From: Pseudomonadota bacterium
Lineage (GTDB): Bacteria > Pseudomonadota > Gammaproteobacteria > Steroidobacterales > Steroidobacteraceae
Length of the DNA: 64,000 nucleotides
NCBI GenBank assembly: GCA_023423935.1
Contig: JAFAEQ010000073.1
Coordinates: 124,001 to 188,000 of the forward strand
Direction of reading: 5' to 3'
Shown in pieces: positions 62,278-64,000 of the stretch (position 1 is its first letter; each line of letters opens with the position of its first letter). Under the pieces are notes generated by a model. That model saw only the letters and a program-made list of their open reading frames with translations, did no database searches and was not told where the DNA came from. Position numbers and translations under genes: made by a program.

Positions 62278-62790
62278 ATGGCGCGCGTGAAAGTGTCAGT
62301 GCACACAAGCTCCGAGCAGTCTTCAAAATCACGCGAGGACTCGCAGCGTCGCGACTCTCAACCGAGCGGCGCTCACGGGACGCACGAACTCGAACGAGCC
62401 CGTCGTGTTCGTCCGCATGAAACGCTGGCCCTCGGCGGCCATCGCGGTCGTGGTCCGCGCAACTTCCAGCGATCCGACGAGCGTATTTACCACGATGTCT
62501 GTGAGCGACTCACCGACGATCATCTGATCGACGCAACGGAAATCTCTGTTGCGGTCGAAAGCGGCGAGGTGACGCTCGCCGGTTCGGTGAGCTCGCGTGA
62601 GCAGAAACGGCGGGCAGAATTCATCCTCGACGACGTCAGCGGCGTGCGCGATGTGCACAATCAGTTACGCGTGCAATCGGCTGCCGTTACGCCGCAGGAT
62701 GAGCGTGGCTCGCGAACGGATGGGGAGGATCAGAGCGCTGGCCATCGCGTTGCGACGCCATCGCGCAGTACCCCGTCTACTCATCACTGA
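62278..62790 (+). CDS. BON domain protein (short)
   Basis: A 170-residue protein with a hydrophilic, Arg/His-rich N-terminal half and a BON domain at about 67-133 (ERIYHDVCERLTDDHLIDATEI; VTLAGSVSSREQKRRAE; VRDVHNQLRV). BON domains bind phospholipids and occur in envelope stress proteins, but no signal peptide is visible. GGGAGATCAC precedes the ATG. A paralog lies at 63333. Confidence 0.8.
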   Translation: MARVKVSVHTSSEQSSKSREDSQRRDSQPSGAHGTHELERARRVRPHETLALGGHRGRGPRNFQRSDERIYHDVCERLTDDHLIDATEISVAVESGEVTLAGSVSSREQKRRAEFILDDVSGVRDVHNQLRVQSAAVTPQDERGSRTDGEDQSAGHRVATPSRSTPSTHH

Positions 62791-62851
62791 TCCCCAGGAC
62801 GCGCGCCGGGCAGACAGTCGTCGATCGCCACAGGCCCTGTAGGAGCATCCC

Positions 62852-63313
62852 ATGGCACTGCAACTGAACAGTCCCGCCTTCGCCGAAGGCAGCACGATCC
62901 CGCGCAAGTACACCAAGGAGGGCGAGAATCTTTCGCCGCCTTTGCATTGGTCCGGAGCGCCCAAAGGCACGCGCAGCTTCGCGTTGATTTGCGAAGACCC
63001 GGATGCACCCTCCGGCACCTTCAGGCACTGGGCCGTGGCGAACATTGCGGCCGATCAGAACGGATTGTCGGAGGGCTTCGGTGAACGAGCCGATGGTTGC
63101 GATTTCGCGGTGAACGATTTTGGAAGTGCGACGTACGACGGTCCGCTGCCGCCGCGAGGCCATGGGCTGCATCACTACCATTTCAGGCTGGCTGCGCTCG
63201 ACGTCGAGAAAGTCGATGTGCCGGCCGATGCGCGCGCGGAGCAGCTGTGGACGCTCGTCGCGCCGCACATCATGGCCGAAACCGAAACGATCGGAACGTA
63301 CGAGCGCACCTGA
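62852..63313 (+). CDS. YbhB/YbcL family PEBP-like protein
   Basis: Phosphatidylethanolamine-binding-protein fold (153 aa), the bacterial Raf-kinase-inhibitor-like group. The anion-pocket motifs are LICEDPDAPSGTFRHWAVAN and GPLPPRGHGLHHYHFRLAAL. No signal peptide, so cytosolic like YbhB. It sits between two BON genes, in the same direction. The role is unknown. Confidence 0.9.
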   Translation: MALQLNSPAFAEGSTIPRKYTKEGENLSPPLHWSGAPKGTRSFALICEDPDAPSGTFRHWAVANIAADQNGLSEGFGERADGCDFAVNDFGSATYDGPLPPRGHGLHHYHFRLAALDVEKVDVPADARAEQLWTLVAPHIMAETETIGTYERT

Positions 63314-63332
63314 CACCTCAAGGAGTCTCTCC

Positions 63333-63902
63333 ATGGCGAATCAACCGCGACCCGACGATCAGCCGCTGTATGGGGATCGTCTGTATGGCAATCGCGAAGC
63401 CTTGCGCCGCTACCGTGACACGTCGCGGGACGAGCATCGACGTTTCGCCGCGCAGGAGGAACGCCGGCAAGGTGAGGGTGCGCGGCGCGATGTGCTGACC
63501 GAGTACGACCGGATGGATCCGGATCGCATGCTGAGCGCGGACTATCATCGGCATCGCAATGCGGACGGAATCTACGAATACTCGAGCGACGCGGCGCTGC
63601 TGGCGCTACCTAATCGCGACCCGCGACCCAAGCCGCAGCGCGAGCGAGGGGCCTATCGAGGTCCGCGCGATTACCAGCGTGCCGATCAGCGGATCTTCGA
63701 GGATGTCTGCGACCGGCTGACCGAAGACGATCACGTGGACGCCTCCGACATCGAGGTGCAGGTCAGCAACGCCGAAGTGACTTTGACCGGACGGGTGCGT
63801 TCGCGAACCTCCAAGCGTCGTGCAGCGCAACTGGCCGAGCATGTCTTCGGCGTCCGCGATGTGTTTAATAACATCCGGGTGCAGGACGAGCAGGGCGGCT
63901 GA
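63333..63902 (+). CDS. BON domain protein (long)
   Basis: A 189-residue protein with a charged N-terminal region (many Arg/Asp/Tyr, including REALRRYRDTSRDEHRRF). A BON domain at about 118-185 (QRIFEDVCDRLTEDDHVDASDI; VTLTGRVRSRTSKRRAAQL; VRDVFNNIRV) closely resembles that at 62278. AAGGAG lies 9 bp before ATG 63333; the longer open frame shadows the PEBP gene. Confidence 0.85.
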   Translation: MANQPRPDDQPLYGDRLYGNREALRRYRDTSRDEHRRFAAQEERRQGEGARRDVLTEYDRMDPDRMLSADYHRHRNADGIYEYSSDAALLALPNRDPRPKPQRERGAYRGPRDYQRADQRIFEDVCDRLTEDDHVDASDIEVQVSNAEVTLTGRVRSRTSKRRAAQLAEHVFGVRDVFNNIRVQDEQGG

Positions 63903-63904
63903 GC

Positions 63905-63965
63905 GGTGAGGACGGAGTGATCGCAGTGATGGCAGTGATAACGGTGACGGCAGTGATGGCGGCCA
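63905..63965 (-). repeat. GTGATGNNN nonamer words at window end
   Basis: Words AGTGATCGC AGTGATGGC AGTGATAAC GGTGACGGC AGTGATGGC at 9-bp period, the CATCAC module of the composite repeat in reverse orientation. It lies directly after the BON gene stop; the other modules are absent. Confidence 0.7.
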
Positions 63966-64000
63966 AACTCGCCGTGGCACGTTGATCCATCTTGCCCCGT

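Overview
The window is a GC-rich, densely coded chromosomal segment, most likely from a gammaproteobacterium near Xanthomonadales/Steroidobacteraceae. That placement rests on gene content: a lexA-imuA-imuB-dnaE2 operon, birA-coaX-SPOR, DUF3025, a CysB-type regulator and KpsMTED-type capsule export. Genus cannot be fixed from the sequence alone. No phage, insertion sequence, CRISPR array or rRNA was seen. One tRNA, Thr(TGT), is present.

Layout. 1-10140 (minus): capsule or exopolysaccharide operon with a glycosyltransferase, KpsM, KpsT, KpsE, a KpsD-like export protein, a tandem pyruvyltransferase-fold protein, a second glycosyltransferase and an FkbM methyltransferase cut by the window edge. 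10141-11398: gene-poor upstream region with a CRP-like palindrome. 11399-25588: scattered single genes (5'-3' exonuclease, M20 peptidase, beta-lactamase-fold hydrolase, NodB-like deacetylase, DUF763 protein, AXE1-SGNH double esterase, a lipoprotein, and an IorAB-type molybdenum hydroxylase), separated by unusual short-word repeats. 25846-38113: sulfur assimilation (two ferredoxin-NADP reductase paralogs, sulfite reductase, DUF934, cysB, cysH, cysG, cysK), interrupted by tspO and an ABC exporter. 38180-44097 (minus): SOS mutagenesis operon lexA-imuA-imuB-dnaE2 with a palindromic operator. 44252-48880: ctlX, plsY, birA, coaX, a small cytochrome c and a SPOR protein, then tRNA-Thr. 50033-56065: stressosome module rsbR-rsbS-rsbT, an ATPase-SpoIIE phosphatase, then two hybrid histidine kinases. 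56122-63902: GNAT, DUF3025, an OprO/P porin, MntH, an unusual HisKA-REC protein, and BON-PEBP-BON.

The most unexpected material is the non-coding repeats. Two classes recur in the intergenic spaces. One is built of imperfect 7-bp words (CTAGNNN, CTACAGC, ATTGTCN, GTGATGA). The other is built of imperfect 9-bp words (CACGGGGNN, CACAGAGNN, CATCACTNN, GCGGTCTTT). Several occur as facing pairs able to form long hairpins. The 9-bp words also assemble into composite units of about 150 bp in tandem. Copies touch or enter genes: the leader of the deacetylase, the C-terminus of ImuA and the interdomain linker of LexA.

Functionally, the capsule operon makes and exports a surface glycan. The cys genes reduce APS to sulfide and cysteine, with ferredoxin reduced by the FNR paralogs. 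The SOS operon provides inducible translesion synthesis. The Rsb module probably links stress sensing to two-component signalling, since no sigma factor lies nearby.
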